14,700 nt of DNA, taken from contig PMAK01000114.1 of the NCBI GenBank assembly GCA_003153655.1, forward strand, positions 25,922 through 40,621, read 5' to 3'. Both the position numbers and the translations under genes were made by a program. Of the stretch, positions 1 to 7,115 are shown piece by piece. Within the stretch, counting starts at the first letter, position 1, and every line of letters starts with the position of its first letter. This stretch comes from Phycisphaerales bacterium (GTDB taxonomy: Bacteria > Planctomycetota > Phycisphaerae > Tepidisphaerales > Tepidisphaeraceae). The notes under the pieces were generated by a model that made no database searches, had not been told where the DNA came from, and saw only the letters and a list, made by a program, of their open reading frames with translations.

Positions 1-106
1 CATCCGAGGTGACCAGTTCATTCAACTCCCAGCGCAAGCGCAGGCCGCCCGGCCGGACGAGAATTTTCCCGTCGATTCGTCGCGCCAACTCGGAATCCTG
101 AAGCAT
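1..106 (-). CDS. N-terminal fragment of an unrecognised protein, cut by the window edge
   Basis: Reading the minus strand from an ATG at 106 gives an open frame to the window edge (35 complete codons, beginning MLQDSELARRIDGKILVRPG and continuing GLRLRWELNELVTSD). The composition is that of an ordinary soluble protein, with mixed charged and hydrophobic residues. I recognise no family from so short a stretch. There is no good Shine-Dalgarno upstream, so the start is provisional. It would be divergent from the membrane-protein pair that begins at 364. The plus-strand frames here either stop early or give arginine/serine-rich sequence, which makes the minus-strand reading the best of the available ones. 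Confidence 0.4.
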   Translation of the reverse strand, partial: MLQDSELARRIDGKILVRPGGLRLRWELNELVTSD

Positions 107-363
107 CGTATAAATTCTAAGACCGCCCCCGAAAGAAGGGAAATGAGGCGGTGGTTATCAGCAAAAGGCCCGCAAGAAGTTAATCAGGCCAGCCGACGGT
201 CTCACAGGCGGCAGCGCCCATTATGTTCGAGTAAGCGCCTTCGATCGTCACGGATGCCGCAACCGATAAAAATCTTCTTTTTATTACTCGTCGATCGCAT
301 CAAGAATGTATGCAAAATGTGTTCAGCTTGACTCCACCTTCTACTCCCGATCAGATAATTCCA
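107..363. other. Divergent intergenic region with a GC-rich hairpin
   Basis: About 257 bases separate the minus-strand gene starting at 106 from the plus-strand gene starting at 364. The only structure I can point to is the stem-loop at 122-152, listed separately. An AT-rich stretch lies at about 267-292. I could not find a convincing promoter with normal spacing for either gene. An open frame at 143-331 translates to an arginine/serine-rich peptide without any recognisable feature, and I treat it as non-coding. Confidence 0.4.
122..152. repeat. Bulged inverted repeat / hairpin in a divergent leader
   Basis: ACCGCC (122-127) pairs with GGCGGT (147-152). Inside it CCC (128-130) pairs with GGG (138-140) around a GAAAGAA loop, leaving a six-base bulge on one side. 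It lies 16 bases upstream of the minus-strand start at 106 and so could fold in that gene's leader. No T-run follows on either strand, so it is not a standard intrinsic terminator. Chance is a real alternative for arms this short. Confidence 0.25.
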
Positions 364-1935
364 ATGGCGGAATTGAACAGCCCACAGAGATGGCAGACAC
401 TTCCGCTCGTTTTAGCCCTGCTGTGCGGCTTTGCCGCCTACTGCAACAGCTTCCGCGGCCCGTTCATTTTCGACGACATTGATGCCATTCAAAACAATCC
501 AGGCATCAACCGAAATCTCCAAAACTCCGGCCAGTCCTTTCCAACAACACTCTCCGGCCGTCCCGTGCTGTCGTTCACATTTGCAGCCGACGAAGCAATC
601 GGTGGAATGCATGTCGAAATATATCACGCCACGAATCTCCTGATTCACCTGGCGTGCGGCGCGCTTCTCTTCGGAATCATTTGCCGGAATCTTCTCAACC
701 AAAACTTCTGGGGCGATCGATTCGAAACATCCGCTCCGTGGCTTGCCGGCGCTATCGCCGCAATTTGGCTCGTACATCCACTCAATACCCAGGCGGTCAC
801 GTATATCGTGCAGAGAGCCGAATCCCTCGCCGCGCTGTTCTATCTGGCGGTGATCTATTTCTTGATTAGAGACGCGGAGAAGCTGAGTTTAGGTTGGAAA
901 CTGTCGGCCATCTTATCTTGCGCACTCGGCATGGCGACCAAAGAATCCATGGCAACAACGCCGCTTGTCGCATTGCTTTACGATCGCACTTTTGTTGCCG
1001 GTTCATTCGCAGCCGCTATAAAAAAGCGCGCATCGCTATATGCCGGCCTCGCAGTAACGTGGGCGATTCTCGGCGCTATCATCTTTAGCGGCGCTCGCGC
1101 GTCATCCGTAGGCTTTAGCCATAATATTTCCGCACTGGACTATGCCCGCACCCAATTGACCGTAATTGCGCATTATCTTTATCTCGCGATCTGGCCGCAA
1201 AATCTTACTCTCGACTATTACGATTGGCCTATCGCCCGGAATTGGTTGCAGCTAGGCGCTAGCGGATGGATCGTTGCCCTGGCCCTGTTTTTCTTCATCG
1301 CCGCGTTTTGGCTCAAGCCCTGGCTCGGATTTCTTGGTGCATGGTTTTTTCTGACGCTCGCGCCATCATCAAGTGTCGTCCCGATCGTCACGGAAATTGC
1401 CGCCGAGCAGCGGATGTATTTGCCGCTGATGGCGATCATCGCGCTAGTTGTGATCGGAGCATGGGCATTACTCGCGCGCGTTCCCGCGAGCAGGCGGGTC
1501 GCCAGTTGTATCATTGTGGTCGTAATTGCAATCTTCACCGCTCGTACAGTCATGCGTAACGCCGAATATCGGAACCCGCAAATCATCTGGACGGACAATG
1601 TCGCCCAGCGGCCATTGAATCCCCGCGCACATTTTAATCTTGGATATTCGTTGATGGCACAAAACAATCCCGCCGGCGCGGCAACGGAATTTCGCAACGC
1701 GCTGAGTCTCGCCCCCGACTATTATGCCGCTGCCAGATCGCTCGGCCGAGCCCTGGAGGAATCGGGCCGCACAAAATTAGCCGAGCAATTCTACACCCGC
1801 GAAATTCAGTCATTCCCCGGCTTTGCGGGCGAAGCCCATGTTGAGCGCGGCCGAATCCGCGCCAGCAGCGGCGACCTGTCTGGCGCGGAATCAGATTTCC
1901 AGGCCGCGACTCGTTCGAGCGGAAATCTTCCATGA
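364..1935 (+). CDS. GT-C/TMTC-like multi-pass membrane glycosyltransferase-type protein with C-terminal TPRs (copy 1)
   Basis: A 523-residue integral membrane protein with about ten hydrophobic segments over the first ~410 residues, followed by a soluble tail with tetratricopeptide-type helices (NPRAHFNLGYSLMAQ and A-EFRNALSLAPDYYAAARSLG). The N-terminal transmembrane helix is followed by an outer loop ending FDD (Asp37-Asp38). This is the acidic pair expected of GT-C glycosyltransferases such as the TMTC/PMT group, which use lipid-linked sugars. Other family-like blocks are HPLNTQAVTYIVQRAES, LDYYDWPIAR and AAEQRMYLPL. The start at 364 was chosen because MAELNSPQRW then aligns with the start of its paralogue; an upstream in-frame ATG at 310 would add 18 residues with no counterpart. 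No strong Shine-Dalgarno is visible. The stop overlaps the next start (ATGA). The tail is about 50 residues shorter than that of copy 2, lacking its last TPR. The family call is firm, but donor and acceptor are unknown. Confidence 0.85.
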   Translation: MAELNSPQRWQTLPLVLALLCGFAAYCNSFRGPFIFDDIDAIQNNPGINRNLQNSGQSFPTTLSGRPVLSFTFAADEAIGGMHVEIYHATNLLIHLACGALLFGIICRNLLNQNFWGDRFETSAPWLAGAIAAIWLVHPLNTQAVTYIVQRAESLAALFYLAVIYFLIRDAEKLSLGWKLSAILSCALGMATKESMATTPLVALLYDRTFVAGSFAAAIKKRASLYAGLAVTWAILGAIIFSGARASSVGFSHNISALDYARTQLTVIAHYLYLAIWPQNLTLDYYDWPIARNWLQLGASGWIVALALFFFIAAFWLKPWLGFLGAWFFLTLAPSSSVVPIVTEIAAEQRMYLPLMAIIALVVIGAWALLARVPASRRVASCIIVVVIAIFTARTVMRNAEYRNPQIIWTDNVAQRPLNPRAHFNLGYSLMAQNNPAGAATEFRNALSLAPDYYAAARSLGRALEESGRTKLAEQFYTREIQSFPGFAGEAHVERGRIRASSGDLSGAESDFQAATRSSGNLP

Positions 1936-3671
1936 GCGTCTCAAAATCCGACTCAGCTCGATGGCTCGCCCCACTAATCGTGATTCTCGTCAGCATCGTG
2001 ACCTACTCCAACAGCTTCTCGGGTCCTTTCGTCTTCGACGACGCGGCCGCCATCCAGCAAAACCCGCAAATCCGCAGCCTCATTCCGTATAAGTTTCCTT
2101 CGGATGGGCCAACCGCAATCGCCGGCCGGCCAGTCGTAATCTTTACATTCGCAATCGACTACGCGATCTCCCAGCTCCGCGTCGAACCCTATCACGTAAC
2201 CAATTTTCTGATCCATCTCCTGACGGCATGGCTGCTTTATGCGCTCCTTCGGCAAACACTGCTGCGAGACGATCGCTTTGCCGGGTCGGCGACCTGGCTC
2301 GCCGCGATGGCGGCAACGATATGGGTGGCCCATCCACTCGATACCCAGTCAGTCACCTACATCGCGCAGCGGTCGGAATCGCTGGCAAGCCTTTTCTTTC
2401 TTGCCACGATCTATTGCGTGCTGCGCGCTTCCGGCAGTGCCGGGCGATGGTGGGGGGCTACTGCTATTCTCGCGTGCGCGCTGGGGATGGGCAGCAAAGA
2501 AATCGTCGCCGTCGCTCCCATCCTGGCACTTCTCTATGACCGCACATTTCTCGCCGGAACATTCAAAGCGGCTTTAAGACTTCGATGGAAAATATACGCC
2601 GGTATGGCCGCGACATGGATTTTGATCATCCTTTCGCTCCATACCGGACAGCGCGAAACGATGGTTGGCTATCACCTCGGCATCTCCACGCTCGACTATG
2701 CGCGCACCGAGTTGAACGTCATCGTCCGTTATATTCGCCTGGCATTTTGGCCGACCGATCTCGTTCTCGACTATTACGATTGGCCCATCGCGCGCCAATG
2801 GTCCGACGTATCCTGGCAAGGATGGCTCGTCTTCGTGCTGGCGATCGCAACCGTTCCCGCAATTTGGGTAAAACCAAAACTCGGCTTTCTCGGCGCCTGT
2901 TTCTTTTTTATCCTCGCCCCGACCTCCAGCATTCTTCCGATCAAGCAGGAAGCCGCCGCCGAGCAGAGGATGTATCTCCCCCTGGCGGCGATCGTGGTTT
3001 TTGTGGTCGTTGGCGGCTGGGCGCTACTGTCCCGCTGGAAGTGGACTCGTCTACCGGCCGCTCTTTTGGATTGTACCCTCATCGTTTGCCTCGCTCGCCT
3101 GACAATGATCCGAAACGATCAATACTCAACCGCAATCGGAATCTGGCAGGACACCGTCGCCAAGCGACCAAACAACACGCGGGCTCATGTTAATCTTGGC
3201 GAGGCCTGGGCGCAGCTCAGCATTGATTTTGCGCCCGGATCTCCCGAGGCCATTGCCGCCGCCACGCAGGCCGCCGAGCAATTCCAGATCGTTCTCGTTC
3301 TTGAACCGCGGGTGACTCATGCGATTTTCGCGTTGGGCCAATCGTATGAGCAAATGGGCAATCCCCGCGCCGCGGAAGATTTGTATACGGAATCGCTGCC
3401 GAAACACCCGGAGATCGCAGCTGATTTATATGTTGAGCGTGGAAACCTCCGCGCCCGCCGGGAAGACGGAGCCGACGCCGAATCGGATTTCCAGGCCGCC
3501 ATCGCCGCGAATCCAACCGATCCCGAGCCGCATTATTTTCTGAGTTTTCTATTCGAGCAGCGGCAAGACTGGAACCGCGCACGCGAAGAACTGGAAAAAA
3601 CCGTGAAGCTATCGCCCCGCTATAAGGACGCGGCTGAACTGCTGGCCAAGCTGCGAACTCACCCGCGATGA
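1932..3671 (+). CDS. GT-C/TMTC-like multi-pass membrane glycosyltransferase-type protein with C-terminal TPRs (copy 2)
   Basis: A 579-residue paralogue of the preceding gene, colinear with it throughout. It shares the first transmembrane helix and FDD motif (Asp36-Asp37 in GPFVFDD), the HPLDTQSVTYIAQRSESLA block, ALLYDRTFLAGTF, LDYARTELNVI, the LDYYDWPIAR block and AAEQRMYLPLAAI. After about ten membrane spans comes a soluble region with three or four TPR-like units (RAHVNLGEAWAQL, HAIFALGQSYEQMGNPRAAEDLY, ADLYVERGNLRAR, PHYFLSFLFEQRQDWNRAREELEKTV). An extra stretch (APGSPEAIAAATQAAEQF) in the first repeat and a full extra C-terminal repeat distinguish it from copy 1. The ATG overlaps the upstream TGA by four bases, so translation is probably coupled. 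By family, a role in protein O-glycosylation or surface glycan assembly at the cytoplasmic membrane is likely; the substrate cannot be read from sequence. Confidence 0.88.
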   Translation: MSVSKSDSARWLAPLIVILVSIVTYSNSFSGPFVFDDAAAIQQNPQIRSLIPYKFPSDGPTAIAGRPVVIFTFAIDYAISQLRVEPYHVTNFLIHLLTAWLLYALLRQTLLRDDRFAGSATWLAAMAATIWVAHPLDTQSVTYIAQRSESLASLFFLATIYCVLRASGSAGRWWGATAILACALGMGSKEIVAVAPILALLYDRTFLAGTFKAALRLRWKIYAGMAATWILIILSLHTGQRETMVGYHLGISTLDYARTELNVIVRYIRLAFWPTDLVLDYYDWPIARQWSDVSWQGWLVFVLAIATVPAIWVKPKLGFLGACFFFILAPTSSILPIKQEAAAEQRMYLPLAAIVVFVVVGGWALLSRWKWTRLPAALLDCTLIVCLARLTMIRNDQYSTAIGIWQDTVAKRPNNTRAHVNLGEAWAQLSIDFAPGSPEAIAAATQAAEQFQIVLVLEPRVTHAIFALGQSYEQMGNPRAAEDLYTESLPKHPEIAADLYVERGNLRARREDGADAESDFQAAIAANPTDPEPHYFLSFLFEQRQDWNRAREELEKTVKLSPRYKDAAELLAKLRTHPR

Positions 3672-3692
3672 TTCAATGCCGAAGCAGGTGGG

Positions 3693-4367
3693 TTAATTCG
3701 ACGGATCGACAGCCAGTGCTTTCGGCTGTTCCATCAATGATGGATTTATTTTCGCCTGATCGCTCGATCCAGCCGCTTTGATCTCGGCAATGATCGCTCT
3801 TACCTCTGGCGTGTTCTCGGCTGCATGAAATGACCCTTGCAGTATTGACGGTCCGATCGGATCAACCAGTTGCCCATGCTGACGTCCGACCTTCATCCAA
3901 GCTTTGCGGATCGTCACCATTGCACCGTCGGATGAATTGTCCAGTTCCACGAGCCCCGACCCCTGATATTCCACGACCCCTGAGCCATCGGTGTCGTTAC
4001 TCAACAGACACCAATGAATCGACGCATTGGTATTCGCAGGATGATCTGGCTTAACACCGCTCATCGGCATCCAGAAAATACGAATATGAACCAATTGCCG
4101 CGGCATTCTCCAGCGATCAGGCGCCAGCGGCTTGTTAGGATCGGCATGGCTGGGCTGAATCTCATCTTGAACCAGCACCACGTCGGCGTCGCCAGCCTGA
4201 TTCCGCGCGATGTATGCCTGCGTAAAATTCTGCGAGAATTCGCGCTGGCCATCCGTGCTCGCCAGGCGCAACGTCCCCTCATCGGACGAACAGCCGCCAA
4301 CATACGCTGAAATGACAAGAAGCACCGGGAGGAGAATTGTCAGTCGCCGGAAATGCTTACATCTCAC
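3693..4367 (-). CDS. Small secreted lipoprotein of unknown function
   Basis: A 224-residue protein with a lipoprotein signal peptide: basic N-terminus (MRCKHFRR), hydrophobic core ILLPVLLVISAYV, then lipobox VGGC with Cys26 as the acylated residue, followed by Ser-Ser-Asp. The Ser-Ser-Asp after the cysteine leaves the sorting signal unclear. The mature part is about 200 residues of soluble sequence. I recognise no domain. A GTG at 4367 is preferred as start because GGAGG (4379-4375) lies seven bases upstream; a TTG two codons earlier would leave only one base. The start is 13 bases after the amidohydrolase stop, so the two are probably co-transcribed. It converges with the membrane-protein pair, leaving 21 bases between the stop codons. 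Confidence 0.8.
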   Translation of the reverse strand: MRCKHFRRLTILLPVLLVISAYVGGCSSDEGTLRLASTDGQREFSQNFTQAYIARNQAGDADVVLVQDEIQPSHADPNKPLAPDRWRMPRQLVHIRIFWMPMSGVKPDHPANTNASIHWCLLSNDTDGSGVVEYQGSGLVELDNSSDGAMVTIRKAWMKVGRQHGQLVDPIGPSILQGSFHAAENTPEVRAIIAEIKAAGSSDQAKINPSLMEQPKALAVDPSN

Positions 4368-4374
4368 CAGCAAT

Positions 4375-4379
4375 CCTCC
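4375..4379 (-). promoter_or_regulatory. Shine-Dalgarno that decides the lipoprotein start
   Basis: The minus strand reads TGGAGGATTGCTGGTG across the junction. GGAGG is one base from the TTG at 4373 but seven bases from the GTG at 4367. Optimal spacing therefore favours the GTG. The site falls directly after the amidohydrolase stop codon. Confidence 0.6.
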
Positions 4380-4380
4380 A

Positions 4381-5262
4381 TCACGCGAGGCCTAGCAGCC
4401 CCAGCGCATCGCGCTCAATGATTCCGCGCAATGCTTCACGCGGAACCACCGGCAAATTCGTTCCCTGTGCAAGTTGATTAATACTGTACAACGCCTCAAT
4501 GCAATCCGTCACCGAGGTGTATGGAAAATCGCTTCCAAATAGCAGTTTGTCAATGACTTGTGACTCGTGCGCCGCCACCAGGGCGTTATACGCCTGCCAT
4601 CGCCGCGAAAGCAGGCCGCTGACATCCGCATACGCATTAGCATGCTTGCCAAGCAGGCAGATCGTCTCTTCAAGCCAGGGTTGGCCAAGTTGCGCGATGA
4701 TAATCCGTAATCCGGGAAAAGTTCGCAGGACTTCGTCAAAGAGGTATGGCCGCGCGAATTCCAATTTGCTCTGCTCCGTGAATTGACCCACCGGATGCAG
4801 AAGGATCGGCATGTTTAGCCGCTCCGCCTCCGCGTAAACCCGCATCGCCCGCGAGTCGCATGGATGGAAATCCTGATTCGCCGGCGAAAGCGTGATTCCC
4901 CGAAGCTGCAAATGCGCCCGCGCCGCTCGAAGCTCATCCAACGCCGACCCCTCGGTAGGATCGATTCCGGCAAAGCCGATCAGTTTCTGCGGAAACCGGT
5001 TCACATATTCGGCGACATAGGAGTTGGGAATCTCGGCGTGAAGGTATTTGCTTTTGAATCCCAGAACGATGGACTTGTCCACCAGCGATGATTGCGCCCA
5101 ATGATGGTCAGGATCCGCCGCCGGCACGGTACGCCAGCTTGGCTTGGATCCAGCTACAAAGCGGGAGACGCGTTTCTGCCCGGATCGGGGCAAATCGCCC
5201 AGATCAAGGCGTCCAAGCTGCTCCGGCGATTGCCAGATATGGGTGTGGCAGTCAACAATCAT
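4381..5262 (-). CDS. Amidohydrolase-2 family metal-dependent hydrolase/decarboxylase-like protein
   Basis: A 293-residue TIM-barrel protein of the amidohydrolase-2 family (ACMSD-like). It opens with the metal-binding DxHxH motif (Asp4, His6, His8 in IVDCHTHIW). Further family landmarks are GFAGIDP (96-102), LLHP with His156, and GSDFP with Asp245. The strand that normally carries the catalytic HxG is IIIAQLGQPW, with Gln191 in place of His; this is the one departure from the expected active site. Length is normal for the family. The start is ATG at 5262, the only one placing DxHxH at the very N-terminus as usual; no strong Shine-Dalgarno precedes it. A promoter with a very short leader is predicted just upstream. 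It is followed closely by the lipoprotein gene. Substrate unknown; the family hydrolyses or decarboxylates small carboxylates and lactones. Confidence 0.85.
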   Translation of the reverse strand: MIVDCHTHIWQSPEQLGRLDLGDLPRSGQKRVSRFVAGSKPSWRTVPAADPDHHWAQSSLVDKSIVLGFKSKYLHAEIPNSYVAEYVNRFPQKLIGFAGIDPTEGSALDELRAARAHLQLRGITLSPANQDFHPCDSRAMRVYAEAERLNMPILLHPVGQFTEQSKLEFARPYLFDEVLRTFPGLRIIIAQLGQPWLEETICLLGKHANAYADVSGLLSRRWQAYNALVAAHESQVIDKLLFGSDFPYTSVTDCIEALYSINQLAQGTNLPVVPREALRGIIERDALGLLGLA

Positions 5263-5275
5263 ATAAACCCGTACG

Positions 5276-5294
5276 CCGTAGTCTAAAGCTACGG
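5276..5294. repeat. Inverted repeat CCGTAG-N7-CTACGG over a predicted promoter
   Basis: Perfect 6-base arms CCGTAG (5276-5281) and CTACGG (5289-5294) flank TCTAAAG. It overlaps the -10 and spacer of the predicted minus-strand promoter. It may be an operator, or one copy of a dispersed short palindromic repeat. The sequence alone does not decide. Confidence 0.4.
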
Positions 5295-5308
5295 GAGTGC
5301 CCCGTCAA
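5280..5308 (-). promoter_or_regulatory. Predicted sigma-70-type promoter for the amidohydrolase-lipoprotein unit
   Basis: The minus strand carries TTGACG (5308-5303) and TAGACT (5285-5280) separated by exactly 17 bases, matching the -35 and -10 consensus at 5/6 and 4/6 positions. Transcription would begin about ten bases before the ATG at 5262, giving a very short leader that fits the lack of a Shine-Dalgarno. A short inverted repeat covers the spacer and -10. This is a by-eye prediction and may be chance. Confidence 0.4.
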
Positions 5309-5451
5309 AGCTGCCCGATGCTTCCGCCTTATCATTGGCACGAATATGACACCGTCTATTACTTTTATTCGGATGTGGCCGCCACCTATCTGGAATCAAA
5401 ACCCCTAAGTCACGAAACCACACGGATATGCGAATCGAGCGTTAAAATCAG

Positions 5452-5476
5452 CAACCCTTTATGATTACATGGGTTG
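5452..5476. repeat. Inverted repeat CAACCC-N13-GGGTTG upstream of sodA
   Basis: Six-base arms at 5452-5457 and 5471-5476 are exact inverted complements, 13 bases apart. The right arm overlaps the predicted -35 of the sodA promoter. The geometry suits a dimeric repressor site, but arms this short arise by chance fairly often. Confidence 0.3.
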
Positions 5477-5502
5477 ACGGGCTTTTGCGGCTTGGCTACT
5501 GT
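5474..5502 (+). promoter_or_regulatory. Predicted sigma-70-type promoter of sodA
   Basis: TTGACG (5474-5479) and TACTGT (5497-5502) are separated by 17 bases; the -35 matches at 5/6 positions and the -10 weakly at 3/6. Transcription would start near 5509, just before the AAGGAG ribosome-binding site at 5512-5517, nine bases ahead of the ATG (5526). The leader would be short. The weak -10 suggests an activator or modest basal expression. Confidence 0.4.
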
Positions 5503-5525
5503 GTGGTTTTGAAGGAGTCCTCTCA

Positions 5526-6143
5526 ATGCCATTCACTCTTCCCCCATTGCCCTTTCCGTCTGAAGCTCTTGAGCCAAACATCGACAAGATGACCATGGAA
5601 ATCCACCATGGCAAGCACCACGCGGCGTATGTCAACAACCTGAATAAAGCCCTTGAGCAGGCCCCCCAACTGGCTGGCAAAACCCTGGAAGAGCTCCTGG
5701 CCAATACGGTGGCGATCGTTCCCGAGCCGATCAAAACCGCGGTTCGGAACAATGCTGGCGGCCATCACAACCATTCCCTGTTTTGGGAAATCCTCAATCC
5801 CGCAGGCAAACCTGGCCCGACACCCGTCGGTCAGCTCGGCACCGCCATCGGCAATGCCTTTGGTTCAATCGATGGGTTCAAGGAGAAATTCGCCGCAGCC
5901 GCCACCGGAAGATTCGGATCAGGCTGGGCATGGCTCATCAAAAAGGGCGGCAAGCTCGAAATCATATCCACGGCCAATCAGGACAGCCCCGTCATGGACG
6001 GCGCATTGCCCGTCATTGGTTTGGATGTCTGGGAACATGCCTACTATTTGAAATATCAGAATCGCCGTCCGGATTACATCACGGCTTTTTGGAATGTCGT
6101 CAATTGGAAGACCGCCGACGAACGTTTCACCAAGACAAGGTAG
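5526..6143 (+). CDS. sodA: Superoxide dismutase, Mn-type of the Fe/Mn family
   Basis: A 205-residue cytoplasmic superoxide dismutase, full length for the family, converting superoxide to oxygen and hydrogen peroxide. The four metal ligands are all present: His27 (MEIHHGKHH), His83 (NHSLFW), Asp167 and His171 ([20 protein letters not shown]). NNAGGHHNH and STANQDSP, with Gln152 in the second shell, are the pattern of Mn-preferring rather than Fe-preferring enzymes, although cambialistic use cannot be excluded. There is no signal peptide. The ATG at 5526 has a good ribosome-binding site (AAGGAG). It appears monocistronic with its own promoter, and is convergent with the HDOD gene, whose stop lies 29 bases beyond. 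Confidence 0.97.
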   Translation: MPFTLPPLPFPSEALEPNIDKMTMEIHHGKHHAAYVNNLNKALEQAPQLAGKTLEELLANTVAIVPEPIKTAVRNNAGGHHNHSLFWEILNPAGKPGPTPVGQLGTAIGNAFGSIDGFKEKFAAAATGRFGSGWAWLIKKGGKLEIISTANQDSPVMDGALPVIGLDVWEHAYYLKYQNRRPDYITAFWNVVNWKTADERFTKTR

Positions 6144-6172
6144 GATCGCGAATTCCTGGCGAATGTGAAAAC

Positions 6173-7045
6173 TTACGCGAACACGGCCATGGCGTTCTGA
6201 ATATTCTCAGCCATCCCGTTCTTCAGATTTTCGATATCCGCATTCTCAAGCCCCAGGCCCGACAGAACCGTTGGGTCCAATTGCTGTCCTGCGGCCGTCA
6301 GGTTAAATCCGGGCCCGCATTGGCAGCAAAGCGTGTCGGCGACATACACCAGCCGAACCATTGTTTGATCCCCTTCGATCAAGCCCGCGGGATTGTGATG
6401 GAACTCCGCCGCCTGCTGGCAATACATTGGAAAATGCCATTGCTCCGCCAGCACTTGCCCCAGCGTCGTGTGGTCAACATTCAGAAGTTTTCGTTCAGTC
6501 TCACAAAAATCTGCGCCGCTGGTTTTAGATATCCGGCAAATGTCCTGTAGCTTCTCCGGCCAGATCTGCAGTTCCACCAAAACGCCGGCGTCGTGTATCA
6601 ATCCGGCTACAAACGCTTCATCCGCGTTTGGCATCTTCAGGCTAATGGCCAGTTGTCTCGCCGTTACTCCGACAGCAATGCAATGCGTCCACAAATCCTT
6701 GGCGGTGAATCCTTCACCGAGCTTCACGCCCCGGAACAACTGGCCAAGGCTCGCCGACACCGCGAGGTTCTTCACCGCATTGAGCCCCAGCAGCACGATC
6801 GCGCGCTCCACGCTGCCGACCTGCCCTGACATTCCGTAGAACGCGCTGTTGATTACCTTCAGGATTCGGGACGAGAGCGATGGATCATGCGCAATAATCT
6901 TGTGCAGCTTTCCCGCCGAGCTGCGAGGATCCTCCACCATGGAGATGATTTGTGCGGTGACTTCGGGGAGCGTTGCCAGGGCGGTGACACTCTTAATCGC
7001 GTCGCGCGCAATGGCACGGGGATCGGTCGCTGTTGCTGTCGGCAT
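6173..7045 (-). CDS. HDOD-domain signalling protein
   Basis: A 290-residue protein made almost entirely of an HDOD domain (about residues 15-230). Landmarks are the LPEVTAQI helix, IAHDPSLSSRILKVINSAFYG, SVERAIVLLGLNAVKNLAVS, LWTH (His121), GLIHDAG (His151-Asp152) and DHTTLGQVLAEQW. HDOD domains are HD-fold relatives, usually without proven phosphodiesterase activity, and act in signalling, often around motility, the cell cycle or stress. No receiver, GGDEF or EAL domain is attached, so this is a stand-alone version. The start is ATG at 7045 with only a weak upstream purine run. The gene lies 70 bases downstream of neuC on the same strand with no clear terminator between, so read-through from the glycan operon is possible but unproven. 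Confidence 0.88.
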   Translation of the reverse strand: MPTATATDPRAIARDAIKSVTALATLPEVTAQIISMVEDPRSSAGKLHKIIAHDPSLSSRILKVINSAFYGMSGQVGSVERAIVLLGLNAVKNLAVSASLGQLFRGVKLGEGFTAKDLWTHCIAVGVTARQLAISLKMPNADEAFVAGLIHDAGVLVELQIWPEKLQDICRISKTSGADFCETERKLLNVDHTTLGQVLAEQWHFPMYCQQAAEFHHNPAGLIEGDQTMVRLVYVADTLCCQCGPGFNLTAAGQQLDPTVLSGLGLENADIENLKNGMAENIQNAMAVFA

Positions 7046-7115
7046 ATTTGAAAATATCGTTGGAAATTGCCACGGTCTTTAGCAGTAACCTCTGCTGAAT
7101 CGCAGTCGGGAGCGG

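Noticed and set aside
143..331. Open frame of 62 codons on the plus strand upstream of the membrane-protein pair
   Set aside because: Arginine/serine-rich translation, no Shine-Dalgarno, no recognisable motif, and it covers a likely regulatory region; it also overlaps the less likely upstream start of the next gene.
328..359. Promoter TTGACT ... GATAAT before the first membrane-protein gene
   Set aside because: The spacer is 20 bases, too long, and transcription would start at or after the chosen ATG.
7081..7096. Hairpin AGCAG-N6-CTGCT as terminator after neuC
   Set aside because: Stem of five pairs and no T-run on the minus strand after it.
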